Counted from the first letter of the stretch, positions 1 to 9,617 are shown. The stretch: DNA of 64,000 bases from Paenibacillus sp. LHD-38 (GCF_031157315.1 NZ_JAVIFU010000018.1:85730-149729), one strand, 5' to 3'. Notes: generated by a model not told the origin, from the sequence alone. Numbers and translations: made by a program.

Positions 1-3000
1 TACTATTACAAGGTAAAGGCGATTCACGCTGGCGGCGGGTCTGGGCTGTCGGAGGCTGTCAGGGCCAAAACCTTTGTTGTGCCGGCATCATCCATTACTT
101 TCGATAACCGCAACAACATTTGGTACGATACGGACGGCAATGTTATGCCGATCGGAAGCTACCTTAAAGTAGGGGATACCTGGTATTACTATACGACGGT
201 AGGAGACGGCTTCCGCTTCACGGATATGATCGTCTATACATCGAATGACTTCAAAAGCTGGACGCTGCAGGAGCAGGTGCTGCTGAGCGATGAATCGCAT
301 GTAGAGCTCACGGCAAGCAAGCTGGAAGCGATGAGCGTCATTTACAACCAATCTACCGGTAAATACGTCGCTTGGTTCCACTACGAGAATGCAGTGGATT
401 ATACGGTGGCGAGAGTTGCGGCAGCTGTATCGGATTCGCCGACGGGACCTTTCGTGTTCCAAGGCAGCTTCCGTCCGCTCGGCAATGATTCCAGGGATCT
501 TACAACCTTCGTCGATGAAGACGGATCGGCTTATTTGATCTCATCAACGAATACGAATTCGGATCTGAAGATGTATAAGCTCTCCAGCGATTATTTGACG
601 GTAGATGAATCCGCGGGAGCGATCATAATCTATACCGGCAAGCATCGCGAAGCGCCTGCCATGGTGAAGCATGACGGTATATACTTCCTGTTCTCCTCTG
701 GAGCGGCAGGTTGGCGGCCTTCGCAAGGAACGTACTCAACCGCAACGTCAATTACAGGACCTTGGACGGAGCCGCAAAAGATCGGCAATGCTTCCACGTT
801 TGGCGGACAATCTGGCGGCGTGCTGACGATTCAAGGGACGGAAACGACCTCTTATATCATTATGTCGAACCAATGGAAGCCTGCCGACCTTAAGCTATCG
901 AAGCGCGTTTGGCTGCCGATCAGCTTTAGCGGAACGACGGCATCCTATGACTATGCGGATCATATTACGGTAGACCCTGCAACAGGCATCGTAGCTGCAA
1001 TAACCGATGGGCAGCTTCTATCCGCAGGCAAACCTGCAACTGCAACGGATTGGAGCGGCGTGAATCGCCCGCAATACGCGAACGACGGCGATTACACGAC
1101 GAGCTGGGTCGGCGAAAATAATACGTGGCCCAAATGGTGGCAGGTCGATCTGGGCAAAGCCTACAGCCTGAGCAGTATCCAGATTTCCTGGTTCCTGTAC
1201 AACGGTTCCGAGGCTTACCACAAATACAAAGTTGAAACGAGCATGGACGGCGTACATTATACGGTCGCGCTCGATCAGATGGAAAATACGCGTTACGGCT
1301 TTACTTCGGATGTCCTTTCGGGTTCCGCAAGGTATGTTAGAGTTCAGCTGGTGGATGCGGTGCTTCACAACAATCCAAGCAACTGGTACACGCCTCAGCT
1401 TGGCGAAGTGAAGGTGTACGGACATGAAATTAACGCGCCTGTACAGCTGGCTGCCAGTGACGTAACGAAAAGCGCTGCGACGCTGTCATGGAAACAGATT
1501 CCGCAAGCAGCAAGCTATAATGTGTATCGCTCCGGTACGGTGGACGGAACCTATGTCAAAGTGAATGATTCTGGTATTTTGACGAATGCGTATACCGATA
1601 CAAGCTTGGCTGCCAATACGGCCTATTATTATAAAGTTTCAGCTGTGTATGGCGGCGTGAATGAATCGGCATTATCCGATAGCGCTACGGTGAAGACGAA
1701 GGAGCTTCCGGCAGGTGTGCCGGGCGGTATGCAGGCAGTCGAGACAGATATTTCTTCGGTGAAGCTGGCATGGGAGCCTGCCGGCCAGACTGTGACGTAC
1801 AACGTCTATCGCTCGGATGCAGCGGATGGCGTATATGTCAAAATCAACGTGGATGAGCTGGTTGAGCCGTCGTTTACCGATACGGGACTCCGAGCAGACA
1901 CAACGTACTATTACAAAGTATCAGCGGCTAACAGTGCTGGCGGATCCGAGCTCTCTTCGGCATTGCAGATAAAAACCAAAGCAGCAGAGCCGGTAGACCC
2001 TGGAACGCCGACGAACCCAGGTAATAACGGCGAATCCGGCTCGAATGGTGATTCGGTTCAGGTTGTCGAAGGCAGTATTTTGGTCAAAACCTCTGTGGAT
2101 GCAAATGGCGTGTTGCATGCCAGCGTGACAGAGGCTGACTTGAAGAAAGCATTGGAAACAACAACATCCGCTACGCTGAACATTAATGTTCAACCAAGCG
2201 TTGGAACCGTGAATGGCGGAGCAAAGGTAACGATTCCTGTTCAGCAGCTGCTGAACGGCTCGCAAGGCATCACTCAAGTCGCAGTGACCGCGGGTGATGT
2301 GACGGTTTCCTTTGGTACGGCAGGTTCCGCAGGCATTTTGACGGGAGGCTCTCAGCAGGTTGAAGTGGCTGTAGGTCAGGTGGATGCTTCGGAGCTGCCT
2401 GAGAGCGTGAAGAAAAAAGTGGAAGGGTATCCGGTGTTCGACTTTACGCTCAGTGTAGATGGCAAAAAGGTCAGTAATTTCAATGCAAGCCAGCCTGTTA
2501 CCGTCGAGATGAAATATACACTCCAGCCAGGCGAGAAAGCCCATAAAATCGTTCTCTATTACATTGGCGATGACGGCAAGCTAGAGGTCGTACGCAATGT
2601 GCAGTACGATGCGGCTTCAGGCATGATTAGCTTTAAGCCGAAGCACTTCAGCCGGTATGCGGCAGGTTATGCGAATGTTGCCTTTACCGATCTTCAAACA
2701 GCAGCATGGGCGCAAACAATGATTGAAGCCTTGGCTGCAAGAGAAATCGTTCGCGGGACTGGCGAAGGTATTTTTGAACCAGCCAGAGCGGTAACGAGAG
2801 CAGAATTTATCCAGCTGCTCGTAAGCTCGCTCGGACTTCTTGATGACCAAGCAAGCAGCAGCTTCAGCGACGCGAAAGAAGGCGCTTGGTATTACGCGGC
2901 AGTCGCTTCCGCAGAAAAACTCGGTATCGTAAAAGGGAAATCGGACGGCTCCTTTGGCGTCAACGAATCCATTACGAGAGAAGACATGGCGGTCATGCTG

Positions 3001-3228
3001 TCCCGAGCAGCAGTCCTTGCCGGCATTAGCGGCAATGGATCAGGGGCAGGCGCTGAGGGGCAGGCCTTTAATGATCAAGCCGCGATTTCAGCCTATGCGG
3101 TTGACGCGGTAGATGCGATGCAGGAGGCCGGCTTCATCAATGGCTTCACGGACGGAAGCTACCAGCCTAAACAGCACACTACTCATGCGCAGGCTGCGTC
3201 CGTTATTTTCAAATTGCTTAAGCTGTAA
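1..3228 (+). CDS. SLH-anchored multidomain GH43-like glycoside hydrolase (5' partial)
   Basis: The reading frame is open from base 1, so the N-terminus lies outside the window; a GTG at 79 is internal. Order of parts (residues counted from base 1): end of a fibronectin III domain (YYYKV...) at 1-27; a GH43-like five-bladed propeller at about 29-338; an F5/8-type C (CBM32-like) module with a WWQVDLG motif at about 340-478; two fibronectin III domains at about 480-660; a Pro/Gly/Asn linker; a beta-rich domain; and three SLH repeats from about 894 to the end. The protein is inferred to be exported and held on the secondary cell wall polymer, cutting plant or microbial polysaccharide. The start of the GH43 domain resembles the exo-beta-1,3-galactanase branch, but substrate is not determinable here. 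A terminator follows. Confidence 0.85.
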   Translation, partial: YYYKVKAIHAGGGSGLSEAVRAKTFVVPASSITFDNRNNIWYDTDGNVMPIGSYLKVGDTWYYYTTVGDGFRFTDMIVYTSNDFKSWTLQEQVLLSDESHVELTASKLEAMSVIYNQSTGKYVAWFHYENAVDYTVARVAAAVSDSPTGPFVFQGSFRPLGNDSRDLTTFVDEDGSAYLISSTNTNSDLKMYKLSSDYLTVDESAGAIIIYTGKHREAPAMVKHDGIYFLFSSGAAGWRPSQGTYSTATSITGPWTEPQKIGNASTFGGQSGGVLTIQGTETTSYIIMSNQWKPADLKLSKRVWLPISFSGTTASYDYADHITVDPATGIVAAITDGQLLSAGKPATATDWSGVNRPQYANDGDYTTSWVGENNTWPKWWQVDLGKAYSLSSIQISWFLYNGSEAYHKYKVETSMDGVHYTVALDQMENTRYGFTSDVLSGSARYVRVQLVDAVLHNNPSNWYTPQLGEVKVYGHEINAPVQLAASDVTKSAATLSWKQIPQAASYNVYRSGTVDGTYVKVNDSGILTNAYTDTSLAANTAYYYKVSAVYGGVNESALSDSATVKTKELPAGVPGGMQAVETDISSVKLAWEPAGQTVTYNVYRSDAADGVYVKINVDELVEPSFTDTGLRADTTYYYKVSAANSAGGSELSSALQIKTKAAEPVDPGTPTNPGNNGESGSNGDSVQVVEGSILVKTSVDANGVLHASVTEADLKKALETTTSATLNINVQPSVGTVNGGAKVTIPVQQLLNGSQGITQVAVTAGDVTVSFGTAGSAGILTGGSQQVEVAVGQVDASELPESVKKKVEGYPVFDFTLSVDGKKVSNFNASQPVTVEMKYTLQPGEKAHKIVLYYIGDDGKLEVVRNVQYDAASGMISFKPKHFSRYAAGYANVAFTDLQTAAWAQTMIEALAAREIVRGTGEGIFEPARAVTRAEFIQLLVSSLGLLDDQASSSFSDAKEGAWYYAAVASAEKLGIVKGKSDGSFGVNESITREDMAVMLSRAAVLAGISGNGSGAGAEGQAFNDQAAISAYAVDAVDAMQEAGFINGFTDGSYQPKQHTTHAQAASVIFKLLKL

Positions 3229-3253
3229 ATTCGAGGCTTTAGATGATAGATGG

Positions 3254-3290
3254 CAGATCATCCTTCAATGGAGGGTGATCTGTTTTTTTG
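3254..3290 (+). terminator. Rho-independent terminator after the GH43/SLH gene
   Basis: CAGATCA (3254-3260) pairs with TGATCTG (3276-3282), with extra CC/GG pairing inside the loop, and is followed directly by seven T residues. Confidence 0.85.
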
Positions 3291-3373
3291 TTTTCGACGT
3301 GATAGTGGATATACAGGAAACGGTAGTTTTAGCTTAGTGGGCTTTCATAGATCGAGGAGTGGGGGACGGGATG

Positions 3374-3470
3374 GGATGGTGACTTGATGGTGCCTTGATG
3401 GTGCCTTGATGGTGCCAAGATGATGCCAAGATGATGCCAAGATGATGCCAAGATTATGCCTTGATGGTGG
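3374..3470 (+). repeat. 11-bp tandem repeat tract
   Basis: About eight back-to-back 11-bp units occur here, first as TTGATGGTGCC and then as AAGATGATGCC, returning to TTGATGGTGG at the end. No start signal or plausible protein goes with it; it is non-coding simple-sequence DNA at the edge of the larger repeat block. Confidence 0.8.
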
Positions 3471-3660
3471 CTACGCTGCAGTTTGTACAATAGAAAGGGG
3501 ATGGGGGGAGCATTTAGTGGGCTACGCTGTAGAAAATACAATAGATTTAACCGGATTGGATCATATTGCCGAGCGAAGGCATCATTCTATTGCACAAACT
3601 GCACTGTACATCTCCGGGCTCGGCTCAAACGCCTCTTCTGCTGTACAAAGTGCAACGTAG
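3469..3660. repeat. Four copies of a ~25-bp motif, two direct then two inverted
   Basis: GGCTACGCTGCAGTTTGTAC at 3469 is followed by a second direct copy at 3519-3544. Its reverse complement recurs twice, as CTATTGCACAAACTGCA at 3587-3603 and as TGTACAAAGTGCAACGTAG at 3642-3660. The layout gives a nested inverted repeat about 190 bp long able to form long hairpins. No open gene with a ribosome binding site is present. It may be a miniature mobile element or an intergenic repeat family. Confidence 0.7.
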
Positions 3661-3730
3661 ATAAAGGTAGTTCAGCTGCTAGAGTGGAAAAATCGTAAAT
3701 TAGCTGCTGGATCTGTGGGGGGGAGGCGGC

Positions 3731-4545
3731 GGATATTGGAGTAACCAAAATGATCTGTATGCGATGCTTGGTGCTGTATTAGTTGGGAGTAGGTTGGCTA
3801 TTGGAGTAACTAATTGATCCGTAGCGATGCTTGCTACTGTATCTGTGGGATGGAGGAATGGCTATTGGAGTAGCTAAATTGATCCGTATGCGATGCTTAG
3901 TGCTGGAGCTGTGGGGATGGAGGTTGGCTATTGGAGTAACTAATTGATCCGTAGCGATGCTTGCTACTGTATCTGTGGGATGGAGGAATGGCTATTGGAG
4001 TAGCTAAATTGATCCGTATGCGATGCTTGGTGCCGTATCAGTTGGGAGTAGGGTGGTTATTGGAGTAACTATACTGATCCGTAAGCGATGCTTGGTGCTG
4101 TATTAGTTGGGAGTAGGATGGTTATTAGAGTAACCAAAATGATCTGTATGCGATGCTTGCTGCTGGATCTGTGGGGATGGAGGATGGCTATTGGAGTAAC
4201 TAAATTGATCCGTAGCGATGCTTGGTGCTGTATTAGTTGGGAGTAGGATGGTTATAGAAGTAACTATATTGATTCTAGCGATGCTTGGTGCTGGATCTGT
4301 GGGGATGGAGGATGGTTATTGGAGTAACTAAATTGATCCGTGAGCGATGGTTGCTACTTTATCTGTGGGGATGGAGGATGGTTATTGGAGTAACTATATT
4401 GATCCGTAGCGATGCTTGGTGCTGTATTAGTTGGGAGTAGGATGGTTATTGGAGTAACTATACTGATCCGTAAGCGATGCTGCTACTGTATCTGTTGGGG
4501 AGTAGGATAGCTATCAGAGTAACCCAAATGATTCATATGCGATGC
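3731..4545 (+). repeat. ~64-bp tandem repeat, about 13 copies
   Basis: The unit contains TTATTGGAGTAACTAAATTG, then GATCCGTAGCGATGCTTGG, then TGCTGTATTAGTTGGGAGTAGGATGG or the alternative TGCTGGATCTGTGGGGATGGAGGATGG. The GGAGTAAC core recurs at about 3737, 3803, 3866, 3932, 3997, 4063, 4129, 4193, 4256, 4321, 4387, 4449 and 4516. Spacings of 62-67 bp are not multiples of three and stops occur in all frames, so it is non-coding. Two sub-types of the second half alternate irregularly, suggesting duplication of larger blocks. There are no unique spacers of constant length, so it is not a CRISPR array. Confidence 0.9.
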
Positions 4546-4867
4546 GTACACCTGTGCAGCGGTATGGAGCAGGTACGAAGTGCTTGCTGTAAGCCTTATT
4601 TTGCTGCTGAAATTGTACGGGGAGAGTGAGGAAAGAGTGGTTGCTTTGTGGATGGGCACCGGAGTCGTATCTATGTCCAATCGGCGCTATAATAGAAGAA
4701 AAGAATCTATAGGAGTTAGATGCTGGAGCGCTGCGCGCGATGAGCGACGAGAGCGTGCCATAGCATGACTAGAGGGTTACCTTCGTTTTTTTGCAACGTG
4801 AGAGCTATATGGGAATGAAGCGGTTTAGGATTACATGAGCTATGGGAGAAGAAGGGAGGTTGCCTGA

Positions 4868-6112
4868 ATGAGCGGACTGATCGATTGGCTGCGTAAGGGC
4901 TATGGGAAAAAGCTCGTTTCGCTTCATGCTTGGAACGGCTGGATTGTGGTGATTTTGGCATTGACCGGGCTTATCCTGATCGGCGGCTTCTGGCGCGGTT
5001 TTCTAGGCGAGGGCCGGGTTTGGATCAAGTGGGCCCATATTGTTGTCGGCATTGCTTCTATTTTGCCAGTCGTCTACTACCTGCTGCTTGCGGGGAAGCA
5101 TTGGAAGCAGCTGAAGCAAAAGCCGTGGCAGCGATTTAACGTGCTTGTGGTGCTTGGATTATTGCTGGGATGGTTCGGCTCAGGCGTGCTTTTGTGGCAG
5201 TTTAGGGCAGTAGGGCCAGGCGTTTCGAATGTCGCGTTAGTCATCCATGATCTGTTAACGTGGATCGGTCTGCCTTATATCATTTACCATTCCGTCACGC
5301 GGGTCAAATGGCTGAAAGAGCCGAATCGACGGACGATCAAAAACGAACAACAGAAGGATGCCGACGTTATCCATCCAGCGGGGGCGCCACAGGCTGTGTA
5401 TACGCGTAAAACGTTCATTCGCGGCGCGATTGGCCTCGGTCTCGCGGTCACGGTAGGGCCTTCTTTTCTAAAATGGATCGGCACCTCGCTAGGAAGCGTA
5501 GGCGGAAGCGAAACCATCGATAAGCTTATCGAAAAGGATACGAATATGCTGCTTCCGGCACCGCAGCCGCTTCCGGCCTCCACTCCGCCGCTTGGGGGAG
5601 GCGCAATCGGGCAATTCCGTGTTTATACGGTAACGCCGATTCCTTCTTTTACAAACGCGGATTGGTCGTTTACGATAGACGGGCTCGTGAACAAGACGTT
5701 TAAATGGGATTGGGAGCAGTTTGTGGCGCTGAAGCGCACGGTACAGGTGAGTGATTTTCACTGCGTGACCGGCTGGTCGGTGTACAAAAATACCTGGGAG
5801 GGCATACCTCTCAAAGAGCTGCTTAAGATGGCGGGCGTGCAGTCTGGCGCGGAAACGGTAAAGCTTTACTCGGGAGATGGCGTCTATACGGATACGCTGA
5901 CGCTTGAACAAGCGGATTTGGACGACGTTATGGTTGCCGTTATGCATGACGGCAAGCCGATACCGAGTGATCTCGGCGGACCCGTCCGGCTTATCGTACC
6001 GAAAATGTATGCCTACAAATCGGTGAAATGGTTGAATCGGATCGAGCTGATTAAAGGCGAGCATGTGGGCTATTGGGAAGAGCGTGGATATGCGAATGAC
6101 GCATGGGTGTAG
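4868..6112 (+). CDS. Membrane-anchored molybdopterin oxidoreductase (cytochrome b-like N-terminus fused to sulfite-oxidase fold)
   Basis: The first ~145 residues hold four membrane segments with histidines at 20, 57, 127 and 141 that could bind heme b, as in cytochrome b561-like or MsrQ-like subunits. Residues 180-200 look like a second anchor with a loose twin-arginine-type start (RKTFIRGA). From about 250 on is a sulfite-oxidase/MsrP-type domain; Cys299 in FHCVTGWS is in the position of the cysteine that ligands molybdenum. Family knowledge suggests reduction of oxidised sulfur or nitrogen compounds outside the membrane, with electrons passed through the heme part. The start has RBS GAAGGGAGG at good spacing. 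It is 414 residues and complete. Confidence 0.85.
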   Translation: MSGLIDWLRKGYGKKLVSLHAWNGWIVVILALTGLILIGGFWRGFLGEGRVWIKWAHIVVGIASILPVVYYLLLAGKHWKQLKQKPWQRFNVLVVLGLLLGWFGSGVLLWQFRAVGPGVSNVALVIHDLLTWIGLPYIIYHSVTRVKWLKEPNRRTIKNEQQKDADVIHPAGAPQAVYTRKTFIRGAIGLGLAVTVGPSFLKWIGTSLGSVGGSETIDKLIEKDTNMLLPAPQPLPASTPPLGGGAIGQFRVYTVTPIPSFTNADWSFTIDGLVNKTFKWDWEQFVALKRTVQVSDFHCVTGWSVYKNTWEGIPLKELLKMAGVQSGAETVKLYSGDGVYTDTLTLEQADLDDVMVAVMHDGKPIPSDLGGPVRLIVPKMYAYKSVKWLNRIELIKGEHVGYWEERGYANDAWV

Positions 6113-6235
6113 CTATCCTTTGATGATGAATATGTAAACCCACCTTCATACTTAGTTTTAGTGATATGATGATAAAGACTGCTAAGCAAATGGGCTTTAT
6201 TTTATCAAAAAATAGCGATGGGGAAGGTGCTGCTG

Positions 6236-7099
6236 GTGAGTAAAACGAGCATTTTGCATCAGACGTTTACGCTGGAGCTGGAACCGGATGTGTTTATTAA
6301 AGGCGATATTAGGGTGAAGGAAGAGGGAGGACGCATGCCGGTCCTCCTTTTTGCGCATGGCTTTAAAGGGTTCAAGGATTGGGGGTTCTTCCCTTATGCT
6401 TCTGAGCGGTTCGCGCAGCAGGATTTTGCGGTCATTACGTTTAATTTCTCACATAACGGCGTGAATGAGCAGGACTTCGACGAGCTGGAGAAATTCGGCC
6501 GGAACACCTACTCGCAGGAGCAGAAGGATCTTTCTGCCGTACTTGCAGCTGTGTTGGAGGATAGACTTCCGTTGGTGGAGCAGCTGGATAAGGAGCAAAT
6601 TCTCTTGGTAGGGCATAGCCGCGGCGGAGGGAACAGCGTGCTGTTCGCAGCGGAGCATCCTGAAATACGCGGTGTCGTGTCATGGAACGGCATAGCGAAT
6701 GTGAATCTATTCGGCGAGGAGTTCCGCAAACAGGTTTTGCAGGATGGCGTAGGTTATGTAGCTAATGCCAGAACGAAGCAGGAGATGCCGATCAACGCTG
6801 TATTTTTCGAGGACTTGGATCGAAATCGGGAGCGCTTCGACATTACGGATCGAGCCGCGTCGCTGAAGACACCAGTGCTGTTCATTCAAGGGCTGCAGGA
6901 TTCAGAGCGGCTGCTTGCGGGCTTTCGCTCTTTGAAGGAGGCTGCGCCTCATCATCGCTTTGCGAAACTGGAAGGAGCGACACATACTTTCGGGACGGTG
7001 CATCCTTTTGCAGGAACGACGGATGATTTGGAGCGGGCGATTGCCATTACGGGTGCTTTCTTTGCTCCGCTGCTGGAGAGGCAATCGAATCAGAATTAA
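6236..7099 (+). CDS. Alpha/beta hydrolase, dienelactone hydrolase-like
   Basis: The nucleophile elbow GHSRGG lies in the middle of the protein, after the HGF oxyanion-type loop, and a late Asp (QGLQDSE) and His (GATHTFG) complete a likely Ser-Asp-His triad. The chosen start is GTG at 6236, which sits 9 nt after GGGAAGG; an ATG at 6218 in the same frame overlaps that RBS and has none of its own. The size (287 residues) fits cytosolic esterase/peptidase-like hydrolases of this superfamily. Substrate unknown. It precedes the sulfurtransferase gene by 30 nt and may be cotranscribed with it. Confidence 0.8.
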   Translation: MSKTSILHQTFTLELEPDVFIKGDIRVKEEGGRMPVLLFAHGFKGFKDWGFFPYASERFAQQDFAVITFNFSHNGVNEQDFDELEKFGRNTYSQEQKDLSAVLAAVLEDRLPLVEQLDKEQILLVGHSRGGGNSVLFAAEHPEIRGVVSWNGIANVNLFGEEFRKQVLQDGVGYVANARTKQEMPINAVFFEDLDRNRERFDITDRAASLKTPVLFIQGLQDSERLLAGFRSLKEAAPHHRFAKLEGATHTFGTVHPFAGTTDDLERAIAITGAFFAPLLERQSNQN

Positions 7100-7129
7100 T
7101 AATATAAAATGTTAGGGGAGCTAAGCATT

Positions 7130-7978
7130 ATGACTTATTATCAAAAAGCAGACTGGGTGCTGGAGCAATTGGGCAAGGAAGGCACGGTTATCGTCGATGC
7201 ACGTTATGCGTTAAACGATACCGAAGCGGGCAAAAGGGCGTATGCTGAAGCGCATATTCCAAGTGCTTATTATGTAGATTTAAGCCATGACCTTTCGGGT
7301 CCAAAACGTCCGAATGGAGAAGGCGGACGCCACCCGCTGCCGGAGCCGCAGGCGCTGGCTGCTGTTTTTGAGCGAATGGGTATCGGTCAAAATACGACGG
7401 TCATCGCCTACGATGATCATGGCGGCGCGATGGCCTCCCGCTTGCGCTGGCTGTTGCAGTGGCTCGGGCATGATGGGCAAGTCTACCTGTTGGAGGGCGG
7501 ATTTGCCGGCTGGCAAGCAGCCGGTCATCCGGTTAGCACGGAATTTCCTGCTTCGGCGGAAGGAGTAACCTTCATGCCTGCCGTTCAGGAGGACATGCTG
7601 GTTAGCCGGGATGAAGTTAAGGCACGTATCGGCAAAGCCGGCACCGTGCTGATTGATTCCAGAGAAGCCCCGCGCTACCGCGGCGAGGTCGAGCCGCTTG
7701 ATCCGGCGGCCGGACATATTCCAGGCGCGATCAACCGCTTCTGGAACGAGGGCAAACGCGCCGACGGCAGCTGGAAGTCGCCCGAAGAGCAAGCCGAGCG
7801 CTTCGTAGGCTTGTCGCAGGAAGACGAAATCATCGTCTACTGTGGCTCAGGCGTGACGGCTACGCCGAATGTTTTTGCTTTGCAAGAAGCGGGGTTCCGC
7901 AATGTGAAGCTTTATGCGGGGAGCTGGAGTGATTGGAGTTCGGACTTCTCTAACTCCATCGCCACCGGAGACGAGTAA
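7130..7978 (+). CDS. sseA: 3-mercaptopyruvate/thiosulfate sulfurtransferase (two rhodanese domains)
   Basis: Two rhodanese domains are visible. The C-terminal one carries Cys238 in CGSGVT, the loop typical of mercaptopyruvate sulfurtransferases rather than classical rhodanese (CRKGVT). The protein moves sulfur from a donor to a thiol or cyanide acceptor through a cysteine persulfide. ATG 7130 has RBS AGGGGAG; an upstream in-frame ATG at 7109 overlaps that RBS. The last codons (SWSDWSSD...ATGDE) are of special interest because degraded copies recur four more times downstream in this window (14560, 16306, 21788, 40747), making this 3' end a probable integration site. Confidence 0.9.
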   Translation: MTYYQKADWVLEQLGKEGTVIVDARYALNDTEAGKRAYAEAHIPSAYYVDLSHDLSGPKRPNGEGGRHPLPEPQALAAVFERMGIGQNTTVIAYDDHGGAMASRLRWLLQWLGHDGQVYLLEGGFAGWQAAGHPVSTEFPASAEGVTFMPAVQEDMLVSRDEVKARIGKAGTVLIDSREAPRYRGEVEPLDPAAGHIPGAINRFWNEGKRADGSWKSPEEQAERFVGLSQEDEIIVYCGSGVTATPNVFALQEAGFRNVKLYAGSWSDWSSDFSNSIATGDE

Positions 7979-8611
7979 GAGCCGAGAAGCCCCGTCGGAC
8001 GGGCATTCTGAGTACATCACCACTTGAGGCGAGTGCCTTTGGCGATGTATTCAGCGGGGCTTCGAGTCAACACGAAATCAACAATCGCTCACTGAAATCG
8101 CTTTCATGAATGGCAAACCCGAGCGTGCGCTCGTATGCTTTTGGATACGTCGTACAGCGCGCCGAGCATGCAGGCCCTCGACGCTGTACGCACACAAAGA
8201 AGGCCGGTAGCCCCTCCTCGTGGGAGTGGCTAACCGGCCCACTTTACGTAGAATAAGACGTTACTTCAAAGTATTTCACGTGTTAATTTAGGCATCGAGT
8301 CAACAGCTTTCCCACCGCTACAAACCAATCAACAGAAAATCAACGATTGAACTTCAAATGGATGTTGCAGAGAGCGGTTTGAGGAGGTTAGGACATTAGG
8401 AAAAGATGCGATGAAGTTCGAGATTAGCGAAAGTTGTATAGCTAAGCGTAGACTTTAAATAATATATACATAGGCCAAATGACATGCTATATTCATTTAG
8501 AAGTTGTTGGAATTTTTTTGGCTATATTTGCGAAGTTCGTAAATATTATGTTAAGCGAAATTCTCGAAAAATTATTAAGTAAAGAAATCAAGAAGTATTG
8601 GAGAGATACTT
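7979..8611. other. Gene-free junction downstream of sseA with hairpins
   Basis: A long inverted repeat pairs GAAGCCCCG (7986-7994) with CGGGGCTTC (8055-8063), enclosing an inner pairing TACATCACC/GGCGATGTA. A second hairpin (GGCCGGTAGC at 8202 with GCTAACCGGCC ending at 8239) lacks a U tract. The stretch 7979-8081 is repeated after the sseA-end copy at 16306. The last 150 bp become AT-rich; GTTAAGCG at 8550-8557 and ATATTCAT near 8489 resemble parts of the attC-like sites found between the next genes, so a worn site may lie just before the first cassette. Confidence 0.55.
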
Positions 8612-9493
8612 TTGAGAGATTTAATAGATGAGATCAAAATGTATGGACTATTACATAAAGATGTAATTTCAAAATTGATTCATAAAAAATACTACTACCA
8701 ATCTTCTGAAACTTATGCAAACACTTTATTCAACTTGAGGGATGTTAAACAAGCAAACAAAATTTATTGGGAAGAGATCTTATTGAGAGCTCATTTTGCA
8801 TCCGTGACAAGTATAATGCGAAACGAAAAATGGTTAAGTGGAATAATAATGTCAATTGAAACTAATAATTTCATCGTATTTTCAGCATCACTAAGAGGAT
8901 TTTTAGAGTCTGTAACTGATAGTTGCTATTCACTTAGTTCCCCCTTTGACTTCACAAATAATTATAAAAACATAAAACAAGCTGTGGATGGTAATTTAAG
9001 CAAATATCTTATATCTCAAGAATTAGAAGAGAAGTTAATTCATTTTCAATTTGCTGCCAAATCGGACAAGAGTGGTATAAAACACAATCAGCCTTTATCT
9101 GCTACTGATTATATTAGGATGTTTGACCAACATAGTGATATAAACACAAAAAAATTATATTCAAAACTCTGTGAAGTTGTTCATCCAGCACATGACTCAA
9201 TATCTTATTTTAAAACAAACGTTAGAGAAACTGAGAACTTTGAGTATTCAATTACAAAAAACACTCAAGATGATTTACATATTGAAATAATAATAAGTGA
9301 ATATAGAGACGTAATTTCAAACTTACTTAAATTGTCTTTGAGCACACCGTTTATCTATTTGAAAATTTTAAATCTGTTCGAAATTGATTTAGTACAATCT
9401 GAATATATAGATTCTTGTATTTTTAACAATCTAATAAATGAAGATGTTTGGATTGAGGTACTGGGAATGGTGAGAAAATCTTATGAATTATGA
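8612..9493 (+). CDS. Hypothetical protein, DUF5677/HEPN-like helical protein (cassette gene 1)
   Basis: 293 residues, AT-rich, starting at TTG 8612 behind GGAGAGA. I do not recognise a named family with certainty. An ASLRGFLES segment followed later by LYSKLCEVVHPAHDS matches the pattern of DUF5677-type helical proteins (Arg in a mid helix, then a Tyr...His-Pro segment), the same pattern as the next gene. The stop codon overlaps the first bases of the attC-like site that follows, as is common for integron cassette genes. A role in RNA cleavage or phage defence is possible but unproven. Confidence 0.6.
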   Translation: MRDLIDEIKMYGLLHKDVISKLIHKKYYYQSSETYANTLFNLRDVKQANKIYWEEILLRAHFASVTSIMRNEKWLSGIIMSIETNNFIVFSASLRGFLESVTDSCYSLSSPFDFTNNYKNIKQAVDGNLSKYLISQELEEKLIHFQFAAKSDKSGIKHNQPLSATDYIRMFDQHSDINTKKLYSKLCEVVHPAHDSISYFKTNVRETENFEYSITKNTQDDLHIEIIISEYRDVISNLLKLSLSTPFIYLKILNLFEIDLVQSEYIDSCIFNNLINEDVWIEVLGMVRKSYEL

Positions 9494-9617
9494 CATAACA
9501 AGTTGAAAAAATAAATTTTGAAAGTAAATCGATGAGGCATTTCAGGTATCGGGGGAGCGGGATCAGCCGGACACATCCGACTGTCGTCGGAGGTCGTGAA
9601 CACAAGAACGTTATACG
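9492..9617 (+). repeat. attC-like cassette recombination site 1
   Basis: The site opens with GACATAAC (R''-like, overlapping the stop of gene 1) and closes with GTTATACG at 9610-9617 (R'-like, GTTRRRY form). An L'-like CGTGAA at 9595-9600 sits 9 nt before R'. It is 126 bp long. The closing GTTATACG is the exact complement of the opening CGTATAAC of the next site (10451), i.e. the two ends of the cassette that carries gene 2. Confidence 0.6.

Noticed and set aside
88..2850. Open frames on the minus strand under the GH43/SLH gene
   Set aside because: They are antisense shadows of one clear coding frame, with no RBS or family likeness.
3731..4545. CRISPR array
   Set aside because: The whole ~64-bp unit repeats; there are no unique spacers of even length and no cas genes.
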